A stretch of 64,000 nucleotides of DNA from Terriglobia bacterium (lineage in GTDB: Bacteria; Acidobacteriota; Terriglobia; Terriglobales; Acidobacteriaceae), in NCBI GenBank assembly GCA_020073215.1, contig JAIQFO010000001.1:1-64000 (forward strand). The letters run 5' to 3'. Numbering within the stretch: position 1 is the stretch's first letter; each line of letters opens with the position of its first letter. The position numbers and the translations under genes are program-made. Under the pieces are notes generated by a model. It had not been told where the DNA came from. It saw only the letters and a program-made list of their open reading frames with translations, and ran no database searches. Of this stretch, positions 54,410-62,308 are shown piece after piece.

Positions 54410-55168
54410 CTACAGCGCGCCGGTTGAGGCCATCACCACGACTTTCTCTGCGGTCGTGTTTTCGGGTAACAGCAACACGCTGACCACCGCGCGGGCGACG
54501 GTTTCGGCGGACATCATTTTGCGCCTGGGCGCTTTAGGCCACAGCGTGTTCCAGAGCGCCGTATCGGTCGCGCCGGGCATGAGGGCAATCACGCGAATTC
54601 CCTTCGGCCGCAACTCTTCGCGCAAAGTGTCGGTAAATCCCAGCGCGCCATGCTTCGACGCGTTGTAAGCCGCCGACCCTGGGAACACGCGCTCGGCGGC
54701 GATCGAAAGATTGTTCACGATCGTGCTTCCCCGCTTCATCACGGCTAGCGCTGCCTGCGTCATGAGGAACAGGCCGCTGAGGTTGGTGTCGATTACTTCC
54801 ATCCAGGTGGGATAGGGCAACTCGCCGACGGCGAGGTTGGGATGTGCAATGCCAGCGTTGTTGATGAGGATGTCGAGCGGCTGGCGTAATCCGCGGACGA
54901 GCGTGAAGAGGTAGTCGACTGAATCGGGGCTGCGAACGTCGCACGACTGCGCGAGGACGTGCAAATGCAGCTTCGCCGGCTGGAGCTTTTCCAATTCATG
55001 GCGCGCCTTATTCAAAGCGCGCTGATCGCGAGCGGTGATGACCAGATGGCATCCTTCGCGCGCCAGGGCGCGGGCCAGGGCAAGACCAATGCCACGATTG
55101 GCGCCGGAAATGAGGGCGAGGCGGCCCAGGAGCATTGGTTCGTGCGCTGTGGGTTTGCGTTTCGGCAT
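54410..55168 (-). CDS. Short-chain dehydrogenase/reductase
   Basis: A 252-residue classical SDR. Cofactor motif ALISGANRGIGLALARAL, NNAGIAH, catalytic Ser region NNLSIAAERVF, and YNASKHG (YxxxK). Arg after the glycine motif (TARDQ) fits NADPH. It lies downstream of folE and the two pyruvoyl-tetrahydropterin synthases on the same strand. That makes it a candidate sepiapterin-reductase-type enzyme. This is context only; the sequence alone does not separate it from other SDRs. ATG 55168 is used; Met 12 is possible. Confidence 0.88.
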   Translation of the reverse strand: MPKRKPTAHEPMLLGRLALISGANRGIGLALARALAREGCHLVITARDQRALNKARHELEKLQPAKLHLHVLAQSCDVRSPDSVDYLFTLVRGLRQPLDILINNAGIAHPNLAVGELPYPTWMEVIDTNLSGLFLMTQAALAVMKRGSTIVNNLSIAAERVFPGSAAYNASKHGALGFTDTLREELRPKGIRVIALMPGATDTALWNTLWPKAPRRKMMSAETVARAVVSVLLLPENTTAEKVVVMASTGAL

Positions 55169-55271
55169 GCGGCAGTTGTCAGCTTATGCCAACCAACGCG
55201 ATCTTTCGAGCGGGGAGTCTCCAATTCGGCAATAGCGCTGCGACTCATCCGGAGTTGCTGTGACTACTGGC

Positions 55272-55320
55272 GGCTGCCGAGCTGCGCTCGGCTTGGACGG
55301 GCGAGACGCCCGTCCCCACA
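55272..55320. repeat. GGGCGAGACGCCC palindromic element
   Basis: Two hairpins: GCCGAGCTGCGCTCGGC and GGACGGGCGAGACGCCCGTCC. It is located in the 164-base folE-SDR gap and resembles 61287-61334. Confidence 0.7.
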
Positions 55321-55332
55321 CAGGCTTACCAC

Positions 55333-55932
55333 TCATACCCCATTCGTTCTTTGGCGGATGAGGGAGAGGAACTCGGTTCTGGTCTCTTCTTCGTCGCGGA
55401 AGCAGCCGAGCATGGACGACGTTACCGCCGCGGAATGCTGTTTCTCGACTCCGCGCATCATCATGCACAGATGCCGCGCCTCGATGACCACGCCGACTCC
55501 CTGCGGCTCGATGGTGTTCTGGATCGCCTCGGCGATTTGCGTGGTCAGGCGCTCCTGAATCTGCAAACGGCGCGAGAAGATTTCGATCAGGCGCGGGATT
55601 TTGCTCAGGCCGATTACTTTGCCGTTGGGGATGTAGGCCACATGCACCTTGCCAAAAAACGGCAGCAGGTGGTGCTCGCACAGGCTGAACATTTCAATGT
55701 CTTTCACGATCACCATTTCGTCGTAGCTCACCGTGAACAGCGCCTTGCGCAACAGGGCCTCGGGGTCTTCCTGGTACCCCTTGACCAGAAATTGCATCGC
55801 TTTTTCGACGCGCGCCGGAGTGCGCACGAGGCCTTCGCGATTGGGATCTTCGCCGAGGCGGACAAGCATTTCGCGGACCAGTTCTTCGTAGGTCGCGCTG
55901 GTCAGAGTCGCGGCTGCAATGGGCGTTTTCAT
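55333..55932 (-). CDS. folE: GTP cyclohydrolase I
   Basis: A 199-residue type I GTP cyclohydrolase. Zinc ligands are in [20 protein letters not shown], with [21 protein letters not shown] and the C-terminal [12 protein letters not shown] motif supplying the last Cys. It makes dihydroneopterin triphosphate from GTP, the precursor of folate, queuosine and tetrahydrobiopterin. It is preceded by an AT-rich repeat and by two PTPS genes on the same strand. Confidence 0.96.
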   Translation of the reverse strand: MKTPIAAATLTSATYEELVREMLVRLGEDPNREGLVRTPARVEKAMQFLVKGYQEDPEALLRKALFTVSYDEMVIVKDIEMFSLCEHHLLPFFGKVHVAYIPNGKVIGLSKIPRLIEIFSRRLQIQERLTTQIAEAIQNTIEPQGVGVVIEARHLCMMMRGVEKQHSAAVTSSMLGCFRDEEETRTEFLSLIRQRTNGV

Positions 55933-55943
55933 AGGTTAGACGC

Positions 55944-56009
55944 GATTTGTGATTTGCAATTTGTAATTTAAGAACACAATTACAATTTACAAATTTCCAA
56001 TTACAAATC
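55944..56009. repeat. AT-rich inverted repeat, copy 3
   Basis: GATTTGTGATTTGCAATTTG-type left arm and AAATTTCCAATTACAAATC-type right arm between folE and the first PTPS gene. The right arm covers the last codons of that gene, whose stop is at 56001. Confidence 0.7.
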
Positions 56010-56411
56010 CCCCGCGTATTCAAACGAATTCTTCATGGTTTCTTCAATTCGTACCTTTTCTAGATGCGCTTTGAGGAAGCCGCGCTTCACAATTTCGTAG
56101 ATTGCGATGCACAGATTTTCCGTGGTCGGAACCTGCTTCGCGAATTCTGCCAGCAGGTTCAAATTCTGGTGATCGTAGCGCTCGAGGATATGGTTGTGCA
56201 CGAAGCTATCCAGATCGGCCAGATTGCAGACCATTCCGGTCTGCTCGTCGACCTGCCCGCTGACGGTGATCTCGACCGTGTAGTTGTGTCCGTGTCCGTG
56301 GGGATTATTGCACTTGCCATAGGTTTGGCGGTTTTGCTCGGCTGACATTTCGTCGCTATGCAGGCGGTGCGACGCCGAAAACATGTAGCGCCGGGTCAAG
56401 TGAGCTTTCAT
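56001..56411 (-). CDS. 6-pyruvoyl-tetrahydropterin synthase / 6-carboxytetrahydropterin synthase (paralogue A)
   Basis: A 136-residue PTPS-fold protein. Zinc-binding FSASHRLH and HGHNYTVEIT; the catalytic Cys in YGKCNNPHGHGHNY; TTENLCIAIYE near the C-terminus. The GKCNNPxGHGHNY block resembles the eukaryotic PTPS. It overlaps paralogue B by four bases (ATGA) and precedes folE. It should convert dihydroneopterin triphosphate; the product branch is uncertain. Confidence 0.92.
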   Translation of the reverse strand: MKAHLTRRYMFSASHRLHSDEMSAEQNRQTYGKCNNPHGHGHNYTVEITVSGQVDEQTGMVCNLADLDSFVHNHILERYDHQNLNLLAEFAKQVPTTENLCIAIYEIVKRGFLKAHLEKVRIEETMKNSFEYAGDL

Positions 56412-56818
56412 GCTTCTCCGTAGAAATCGGCAAACAGGTCGGGCGTTTCATAGACGCGCACGCGATGCAGTTGCGTGGCGGCAAGTTTCGGAGAGAGCCG
56501 TTGCCAAATGGCGATGGCGAGGTTCTCGGTGGTCGGGATCCTGGTGAAGAACTCGGGCACTTCCTTGTTCAGGAAGCGATGATCGAACGCGTCGAGCACT
56601 TCCCTGCTCATGACATCTTTCAGTTGCTTCAGGTCGACGACGAAGCCCGAAGTCGGATCGACGGCACCCTTGACGGTAACCTCAAGCGTGTAGTTGTGTC
56701 CGTGCCCGTTAGGGTTATTGCACTTGCCGAAGATTCGCTGGTTCTCTTCCGGAGTAAATTCCGGGTTGTGGTAAAAATGCGACGCGGAAAATTCCGCTTT
56801 GCGCGTGAGATAGACCAT
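56408..56818 (-). CDS. 6-pyruvoyl-tetrahydropterin synthase / 6-carboxytetrahydropterin synthase (paralogue B)
   Basis: A second 136-residue PTPS with EFSASHFYHNPEFTPEENQ, GKCNNPNGHGHNYTLEVTVKG, FDHRFLN and TTENLAIAIWQRL. All zinc and catalytic residues are kept, so it should be active. It differs from paralogue A across the substrate loops (identity roughly 40-45 %), so the two may act on different intermediates. It begins the run that leads through folE to the SDR. Confidence 0.92.
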   Translation of the reverse strand: MVYLTRKAEFSASHFYHNPEFTPEENQRIFGKCNNPNGHGHNYTLEVTVKGAVDPTSGFVVDLKQLKDVMSREVLDAFDHRFLNKEVPEFFTRIPTTENLAIAIWQRLSPKLAATQLHRVRVYETPDLFADFYGEA

Positions 56819-56820
56819 AA

Positions 56821-56876
56821 AGTCAGCTCTTAGCCTTTAGCAGTTAGCTTTTAGCTCTCAACTCTTGATTCTCAAT
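56821..56876. repeat. Low-complexity repeat overlapping the 3' end of the glycosyltransferase gene
   Basis: AGTCAGCTCTTAGCC, CAGTTAGCTTTTAGCTCTC and CTCTTGATTCTCAATTC units. The element covers the last 11 codons and stop of the glycosyltransferase, encoding IENQELRAKS. Confidence 0.6.
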
Positions 56877-57998
56877 TCGCGAAATCGGTTTTGGGCATGG
56901 CATGGCCTCATACATGCTTTTGCTACGCGTCCCTACGTTGTAGGCACGACCCTTCCACGCTACGTGCCCGCTGGCGTGGGCCTTCTTCGAACGCAGCAGC
57001 AGATAAGCGAACATCGGCAAGCCGAAAGCTATGGCGATCAGGTTATTCGCGGGCGTGAAATGGGCGCGGCGAATTCTCCAATATACGAATAGCCAGAGGG
57101 CAGCGAACGCAATCCATACGAAATGTCTGCTGGCTGCCCCAGACACAGCGACGATAAGCGCTGCCCAAGCCAACAACCACAAGAACATACTCTGGGCTGC
57201 ACGCCATTCGGGATGGGGGAACAACAGCGCCAGATTCTTTGTCCATCCTTCGCGAAGCTGCGCCCAGTTGCGGTACATGCGGGTGCGGACGGCGTCTTCA
57301 CCATAACGGAAGTAGATGCGGTGGCCGGCGTTGTGGAATAGACGGGCGAGAGCCACGTCCTCGAGTATTTCCGTGGCCACGGCGGCGTGTCCACCGACAT
57401 CGTCGTAGGCGGCGCGGCGGACCAGAATATACTGACCGTTTGCGGCGACGATTTCCGAACTTTGCTCGCGCACTTTCTGTGGCGGATACTGTGCCGCCAG
57501 TTCCGCGAAGGCTATGGGCATCACGGCTCTTTCGGAGAAAGTGACAGCCACCTGCCCGGGCGAGTAGGACAACATATCGGCTCGCTCACGCGTGGCTTCC
57601 GCCAAAGCCTGGGCCAGCGATCCCGGCCGATGCACGGTGTCGGCGTCGGTGAACAACAGCCACTTCGCGCGCGCCTCTTTGGCACCGGCAATCACCGCAT
57701 TATTCTTTCCCGTCCAATTCTCGCCCGTCGAGGTCTTCCCGGCTGCATTTTCACGCAGAGGGCCTGGAGAAATCACCCGCACTCCGGCAAAGCTCTGCGC
57801 GATCGCGCGCGTACCGTCCCTCGAATCGTCGTCGACCACGATGATCTCGAATGTCGCGCCGGTCTGGGCCATCAGCGATTCGAGACATGCCCCGAGGCTA
57901 GCCTCTTCATTACGCGCAGGAACGATGATCGAAACCCCAGGGATCGAGCCCATCGGGATTGGGGCGTGGGTCGGCGCGACTGGAGATGAACTATCCAT
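56844..57998 (-). CDS. Glycosyltransferase family 2, membrane-associated (HpnB-like)
   Basis: A 384-residue GT2. The GT-A fold has VSIIVPARNEEASLGACLESL, IIVVDDDSRDGT and the DxD-type LLFTDADTVHRPGS. AANGQYILVRRAAYDDVGGH and EDVALARLFHNAGHRIYFRYG follow, and about three C-terminal helices (MFLWLLAWAALIVAVSG; FVWIAFAALWLFVYW; LIAIAFGLPMFAYLLL). Layout matches hopanoid-associated HpnB glycosyltransferases. ATG 57998 is preferred over a GTG/ATG 21 bases upstream because GGATAG precedes it. The last 11 residues come from a repeat. Confidence 0.9.
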   Translation of the reverse strand: MDSSSPVAPTHAPIPMGSIPGVSIIVPARNEEASLGACLESLMAQTGATFEIIVVDDDSRDGTRAIAQSFAGVRVISPGPLRENAAGKTSTGENWTGKNNAVIAGAKEARAKWLLFTDADTVHRPGSLAQALAEATRERADMLSYSPGQVAVTFSERAVMPIAFAELAAQYPPQKVREQSSEIVAANGQYILVRRAAYDDVGGHAAVATEILEDVALARLFHNAGHRIYFRYGEDAVRTRMYRNWAQLREGWTKNLALLFPHPEWRAAQSMFLWLLAWAALIVAVSGAASRHFVWIAFAALWLFVYWRIRRAHFTPANNLIAIAFGLPMFAYLLLRSKKAHASGHVAWKGRAYNVGTRSKSMYEAMPCPKPISRIENQELRAKS

Positions 57999-58059
57999 CG
58001 AGACTATCCATCTGACCATCCACCTGAATTCTCCATCGGTTTTTCGCTATTATAGCGGG

Positions 58060-58569
58060 GTGAGACGATCCCTTCTTTGCACGCCGCTTTTCACGCTGCT
58101 AGGCATTGGATTGCTGTTGGCCCTGATCGGATGCTATAGCGGAAGCCATCCCGCGCGCATCGGTTCGAATGCTCCAGACTTCAGCGTGCAGGATTCGGAC
58201 CACAAAGTTACACTCAGCGAGTTTCGGGGGCAGGTGGTGGTGCTGAATTTCTGGGCGACCTGGTGCCCGCCGTGTATCGAGGAGACGCCGTCGCTAGTGC
58301 AGATGCAGGCTCGTCTTAAAAATAAGGGTGTAGTCGTGCTCGCTGTCAGTATCGACGCCGACGATGCGGCGTACCACAAGTTCCTCAAGGACTACAGCGT
58401 CAACATGGTCACGGTGCGCGATGAAGCGAAGAAGGCGTCTACGCTCTACGGCACGTTTGGATGGCCGGAAAGCTACGTGATCGACCGCAGCGGAGTGATC
58501 CGCCGTAAGTTTATCGGGCCGGTCGATTGGACCAGCCCGGAGGTTACGGATTATTTGAGCAAGTTGTGA
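58060..58569 (+). CDS. TlpA-family thioredoxin-like lipoprotein
   Basis: A 169-residue periplasmic thiol-disulfide protein. The N-terminal membrane segment ends in a lipobox (LLALIGCYSG, Cys about 25). The redox motif WCPPC is in VLNFWATWCPPCIEE, and GWPESYVIDRSG carries the cis-Pro region. It matches ResA/TlpA proteins that reduce cytochrome c or other exported cysteines. GTG 58060 lies exactly six bases after a TATTAT -10-like hexamer (58048-58053). It diverges from the glycosyltransferase and converges on copA. Confidence 0.9.
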   Translation: MRRSLLCTPLFTLLGIGLLLALIGCYSGSHPARIGSNAPDFSVQDSDHKVTLSEFRGQVVVLNFWATWCPPCIEETPSLVQMQARLKNKGVVVLAVSIDADDAAYHKFLKDYSVNMVTVRDEAKKASTLYGTFGWPESYVIDRSGVIRRKFIGPVDWTSPEVTDYLSKL

Positions 58570-58588
58570 AGAACAGGTCTCAGGTTTT

Positions 58589-58644
58589 AGGTGTCAGGTC
58601 TCAGGAAACCTCTACCGGTAAGTTTTTTCTGAGACCTGAGACCT
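58589..58644. terminator. Bidirectional hairpin between tlpA-like and copA genes
   Basis: AGGTGTCAGGTCTCAG (58589-58604) and CTGAGACCTGAGACCT (58629-58644) are complementary at 14 of 16 positions, with TTTTTT in the loop. It lies between the convergent stops at 58569 and 58657, so it can end both transcripts. The unit type is similar to the CTCTCAG repeats. Confidence 0.6.
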
Positions 58645-58656
58645 GGCACCCGAGAT

Positions 58657-61230
58657 CTACAGCTTCACATTCCGCAACCGCAGCGAGTTTGTAATCACCG
58701 ACACGGAACTGAAGCTCATGGCGGCGGCGGCCAGAATCGGGCTCAGCAGCAGTCCGAACACTGGATACAGCACGCCCGCCGCGATCGGCACTCCAATCGA
58801 GTTGTAGAGAAACGCGAAGAAAAGGTTCTGGCGGATGTTGCGCATCGTTGCCTGGCTTAGCTTGCGGGCGCGCAGGATACCTTCAAGGTCTCCTTTAAGC
58901 AGCGTTATGCCGCCGCTTTCCATCGCGATGTCGGTTCCCGTCCCCATGGCGATTCCGACCTGCGCTTGCGCCAGCGCGGGCGCATCGTTGATGCCGTCGC
59001 CGGCCATCGCAACCACCCGGCCTTCGTTCTGCAGGCTCTTGACGATCTCGGCTTTTTGCCCGGGAAGAACCTCGGCGCGAAAATCATCAATCCCCAATTT
59101 GCCGGCGATCTCCTGGGCTGTGCGCTGGTTATCGCCCGTGAGCATGACGATGCGGATTCCCTGTGCCTTCAACTCGCCCAATGCGCCGGGCGCGGTTGGC
59201 TTGAGCGGATCTGCAATTGCAATATGCCCGGCGTATTGACCGTCGATGGCAACGTAGATCTGAGTCGCGCCGGGCTCCGTCGCTTCCGGAACCGCGGTCT
59301 TGCGGCCAGAACCGAAAACGCCGAGATCCGTCATCAGGCCCCAATTCCCGGCCGCGACTCTTCTTTCCTCTACCAAACCCTTGACGCCTTTACCCGGCTG
59401 AGACTCGAAGCCGGAGACCTCCGAGAGTCTCAGATTCAGCTGGCTCGCCAAGTCCACGATGGCTGCCGCCAGCGGATGCTCACTGGCGCGCTCCACGCTG
59501 GCTGCGAGGCGAACGACCTCGGGTGTGCTATAGGCGATGACTTTCGGCTTTCCTTCCGTCAGGGTTCCGGTTTTATCGAAGACGATGGTGTCGACCTTTT
59601 CGAGTGTTTCCAGCGCCTCGGCATTCTTGATGAGGACGCCCGCATGCGCGCCGCGCCCAGTGCCGACCATGATCGCCATCGGCGTTGCCAAGCCCAGCGC
59701 GCAAGGACACGCGATGATCAGCACGGCGACGGCGTTTACGATGGCATGCGCGAAACGAGGCTCGGCTCCGAAACTTACCCAGGCGATGAACGTCACGATC
59801 GCAATGGTAATCACCGCCGGAACAAACCAGCCGGCCACTTTATCCGCCAGCCGTTGGATCGGGGCGCGCGTGCGCTGCGCCTGGCTTACCATTTGCACGA
59901 TCTGCGCCAGCATGGTCTCGCTGCCCACGCGCTCGGCTCGCATGACGAGGCTTCCGTTGCCGTTCACGGTCGCTCCGATTACAAGCGACGCCGCCGTTTT
60001 CTGTACGGGGACGGATTCGCCCGTGATCATCGACTCGTCCACCACGCTCGAGCCCTCAAGCACGACACCATCGACGGGAATCTTTTCTCCCGGACGCACA
60101 CGCAGGCGGTCTCCCGGCTTCACTTGTTCGAGCGGAATGTCACGCTCCGATCCATCGTCACTCATTGCGCGCGCCATTTTCGGGCTTAGATCGAGCAACG
60201 CGCGGATGGCGCTCGAGGTGCGGCTGCGGGCGCGCAGTTCCAGCACTTGTCCCAGCAATACGAGCGTGACGATGGCCGCGGCCGCTTCAAAGTAAACATC
60301 AGGGCGGTCGCCCATGCTGCGGAACGACGCCGGAAAGATCCTGGGAAACAGAGTCGCTACCACGCTGAAGAGGTAGGCGACACCCGTGCCCATGGCAATC
60401 AGCGTGAACATGTTGGTGCTGCGGTTCACCACCGACGCCCAACCGCGCTGAAAAAACGGCCAGCCGCCCCACAGCACGACCGGCGTCGCGAGCAGCAATT
60501 CGAGCCACGGCAATGCCCAGTTCCACGGCGCGGCCATGAACGTGTGTGGGCTCAACATGCTGCCCATGGCAACCGCCAGCAGGGGCGCGGTTAGCACCAG
60601 GCTGATCCAGAAGCGCCGCGTCATGTCGCGCAGTTCGGGGTTATCTTCTCCGACCGTCACCGTGCGTGGCTCGAGCGCCATGCCGCAAATCGGACAACTC
60701 CCCGGCTCCGCGCGCACGATTTCAGGATGCATGGGGCAGGTGTATTCGGTTTTGCTGGCGGGGAGCGCGGGCGACTCGGGATCGAGCGTCATGCCACACT
60801 TCGGACAGGGACCCGGCCCGATCTGCCGCACCTCAGGGCACATCGGACAAACGTAAGCTCGCGTATCGTTTACAGACGCGCCCGGCAGCGGAGCCTCGAC
60901 AGCCGCGGCCGGTTGGCTCATCGTCGGCATGATCGTTGCTGGCCCAATCGTTTTCGGAGCACTCGTGGGAGCGCCGAGCGACACCAATCCCGACGTCATT
61001 GTCATCGGCTTGGTCATTGACATGGGTTTGGGCGGGGCAGACAGAATCTTCTCGGGATTCGCCTGGAACTTTGCCAGGCAACCGGCGCAGCAGAAGAAAT
61101 ATTCGTTTTCGTTGTGCAGCGCCTTGAACCGGGCGGTCGCCGGATTCACGTCCATTCCGCAGACGGGGTCTTTCGGCTTCGGGGAGGGCGATGCAGCGTT
61201 CGGGGTGTCGGCGGGATGGGGATGGTCCAT
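58657..61230 (-). CDS. copA: Copper-translocating P1B-type ATPase (CopA-like)
   Basis: An 857-residue P1B ATPase. N-terminal YHS-like module (DPVCGMDV, then [12 protein letters not shown], residues 20-60), a Met-rich linker (70-104) and two short heavy-metal-binding modules ([20 protein letters not shown], 127-148; [20 protein letters not shown], 165-184). The transport core has CPC in [13 protein letters not shown], the phosphorylated Asp in [12 protein letters not shown] locus in [12 protein letters not shown] and [12 protein letters not shown]. There is no classical CxxC HMA domain. Exports Cu(I) to the periplasm; it complements the Cus pump at 9-16 kb. Confidence 0.95.
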   Translation of the reverse strand: MDHPHPADTPNAASPSPKPKDPVCGMDVNPATARFKALHNENEYFFCCAGCLAKFQANPEKILSAPPKPMSMTKPMTMTSGLVSLGAPTSAPKTIGPATIMPTMSQPAAAVEAPLPGASVNDTRAYVCPMCPEVRQIGPGPCPKCGMTLDPESPALPASKTEYTCPMHPEIVRAEPGSCPICGMALEPRTVTVGEDNPELRDMTRRFWISLVLTAPLLAVAMGSMLSPHTFMAAPWNWALPWLELLLATPVVLWGGWPFFQRGWASVVNRSTNMFTLIAMGTGVAYLFSVVATLFPRIFPASFRSMGDRPDVYFEAAAAIVTLVLLGQVLELRARSRTSSAIRALLDLSPKMARAMSDDGSERDIPLEQVKPGDRLRVRPGEKIPVDGVVLEGSSVVDESMITGESVPVQKTAASLVIGATVNGNGSLVMRAERVGSETMLAQIVQMVSQAQRTRAPIQRLADKVAGWFVPAVITIAIVTFIAWVSFGAEPRFAHAIVNAVAVLIIACPCALGLATPMAIMVGTGRGAHAGVLIKNAEALETLEKVDTIVFDKTGTLTEGKPKVIAYSTPEVVRLAASVERASEHPLAAAIVDLASQLNLRLSEVSGFESQPGKGVKGLVEERRVAAGNWGLMTDLGVFGSGRKTAVPEATEPGATQIYVAIDGQYAGHIAIADPLKPTAPGALGELKAQGIRIVMLTGDNQRTAQEIAGKLGIDDFRAEVLPGQKAEIVKSLQNEGRVVAMAGDGINDAPALAQAQVGIAMGTGTDIAMESGGITLLKGDLEGILRARKLSQATMRNIRQNLFFAFLYNSIGVPIAAGVLYPVFGLLLSPILAAAAMSFSSVSVITNSLRLRNVKL

Positions 61231-61286
61231 AGTGTGGGTGCTTTTAGTCTATAGCGAATTCTAGAGTTGCTGCGGCGCCAGGCGCC

Positions 61287-61334
61287 TGCCGAGCTTCGCT
61301 CGGCCCGGACGGGCGAGGGCGCCCGTCCCCACAC
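61287..61334. repeat. Palindromic element before the HMA-like gene
   Basis: Hairpins GCCGAGCTTCGCTCGGC and GGACGGGCGAGGGCGCCCGTCC. It is a close relative of 55272-55320. It lies in the divergent copA/HMA-like gap. Confidence 0.65.
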
Positions 61335-61421
61335 GAACTCCCAGATCGCGCTTGGCGGAATCCGGCGCTTATTAGATACTCAGAGAGTAATCCTCGAACC
61401 TATTGTTTGGGAGACAGAGAA

Positions 61422-61649
61422 ATGACCTACCTCGAAGCCGTTTACCGCTATCAGACTCCGCCCGGAGAAACTGAGTTGCGGGCCATCGACAGTATCCGCG
61501 AAGTCTATGGCATCCAGCGGATTCAGTTCAACGACCAGGAGCGGACGGTGCGGGTGCGGTTCGATGCCTCGCGAATGAAGGGCGCGGCAGTGGCCAGGTT
61601 GCTGCGTCAGGCTGGCATCGACGTGGGGGGCGAAATAGTTCTGGCTTGA
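61422..61649 (+). CDS. Small ferredoxin-fold protein resembling an HMA domain without CxxC
   Basis: A 75-residue protein with a beta-alpha-beta-beta-alpha-beta pattern: EAVYRYQTPPGETELRAIDSI, VYGIQRIQFNDQERTVRVRFD, KGAAVARLLRQAGIDVGG. This matches a heavy-metal-associated fold (as in CopZ) but has no Cys at all. It is divergent from the copper ATPase. It could be a partner or decoy of metal-domain contacts, or have nothing to do with copper. ATG 61422 is preferred. Confidence 0.6.
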   Translation: MTYLEAVYRYQTPPGETELRAIDSIREVYGIQRIQFNDQERTVRVRFDASRMKGAAVARLLRQAGIDVGGEIVLA

Positions 61650-62179
61650 GAGATGCGAGCAGGGCGTCGGACCGCACTCCGCCTGTTTCCCAGCTAATCC
61701 TCATTTCGAAGAGGACTCTCGGGGGAGGGCCGGGGAAGCCGGGCGGAGTGCGCCTTGGTCGACCAACGGAGCAAAGGCAAAGGGGCATTAGGAAAGACCT
61801 CTGGCCGAAGTATTTTCCAAAATGCCCCGTTGCGCGCCACTTCGTCTGTCCTTAAGAAAAGCATGTCGTGTGCCATCGCTAAAGCCTTGACAACAGGTGG
61901 GGAAAGAACGGCCGAGTACGTAGGTTTTTCGCTGCGGCGGAAACTTTTACCGTTCGGAAACTTTTACGCGGATGAACTAATCTCCGTACATCATTACATC
62001 ATAAGGTTCGCAGCAGGGACTCTGCCAAGGCCACTATTTTCCACAGCATAGAGGAATGGGCGTGGACCGGAAGGGTAGTCGATCACCGCTGGGTTTTTTC
62101 GCTGACCGTATCCGGCGATCGGGGTTGGGCGAAACGATTTTGTTCCGTTATAATTCAAAACACGCAATTCTGCCACGAT
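61650..62179. other. 530-base intergenic region with palindromes and the tRNA-Arg promoter
   Basis: I see no convincing gene here. Features: a perfect 12-base palindrome TTGGTCGACCAA (61755-61766) and a hairpin pair GGGGCATT (61782-61789) / AATGCCCC (61821-61828). There is also an isolated TTGACA (61887-61892) without a good -10. Near the right end TTGGGC (62125-62130), an 18-base spacer and TATAAT (62149-62154) form a good promoter for the tRNA gene starting at 62180. Confidence 0.55.
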
Positions 62180-62256
62180 GCGCCCGTAGCTCAATTGGAT
62201 AGAGTGCTTGGCTACGAACCAAGAGGTTGGGAGTTCGATTCTCTCCGGGCGCACCA
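62180..62256 (+). tRNA. tRNA-Arg (anticodon ACG)
   Basis: A 77-base gene. Acceptor GCGCCCG pairs with CGGGCGC, discriminator A and encoded CCA (62254-62256). The D arm is GCTCAATTGGATAGAGT. The anticodon stem CTTGG/CCAAG encloses CTACGAA, anticodon ACG. The T arm is GGGAGTTCGATTCTCTC. Promoter TTGGGC-18-TATAAT lies 25 bases upstream. Confidence 0.96.
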
Positions 62257-62308
62257 GTTTTTCTCCGATCTGCACGGCCGAAGGGGCTCCGAACATGCGC
62301 CCCCAAAA

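Noticed and set aside
58966..60189. Plus-strand frame opposite copA
   Set aside because: Antisense to P-type ATPase motifs; Arg/His-rich shadow.
61646..61855. Short frames after the HMA-like gene
   Set aside because: Composition is Arg/Pro/Gly-rich, no ribosome-binding site, and palindromes lie within; treated as intergenic.
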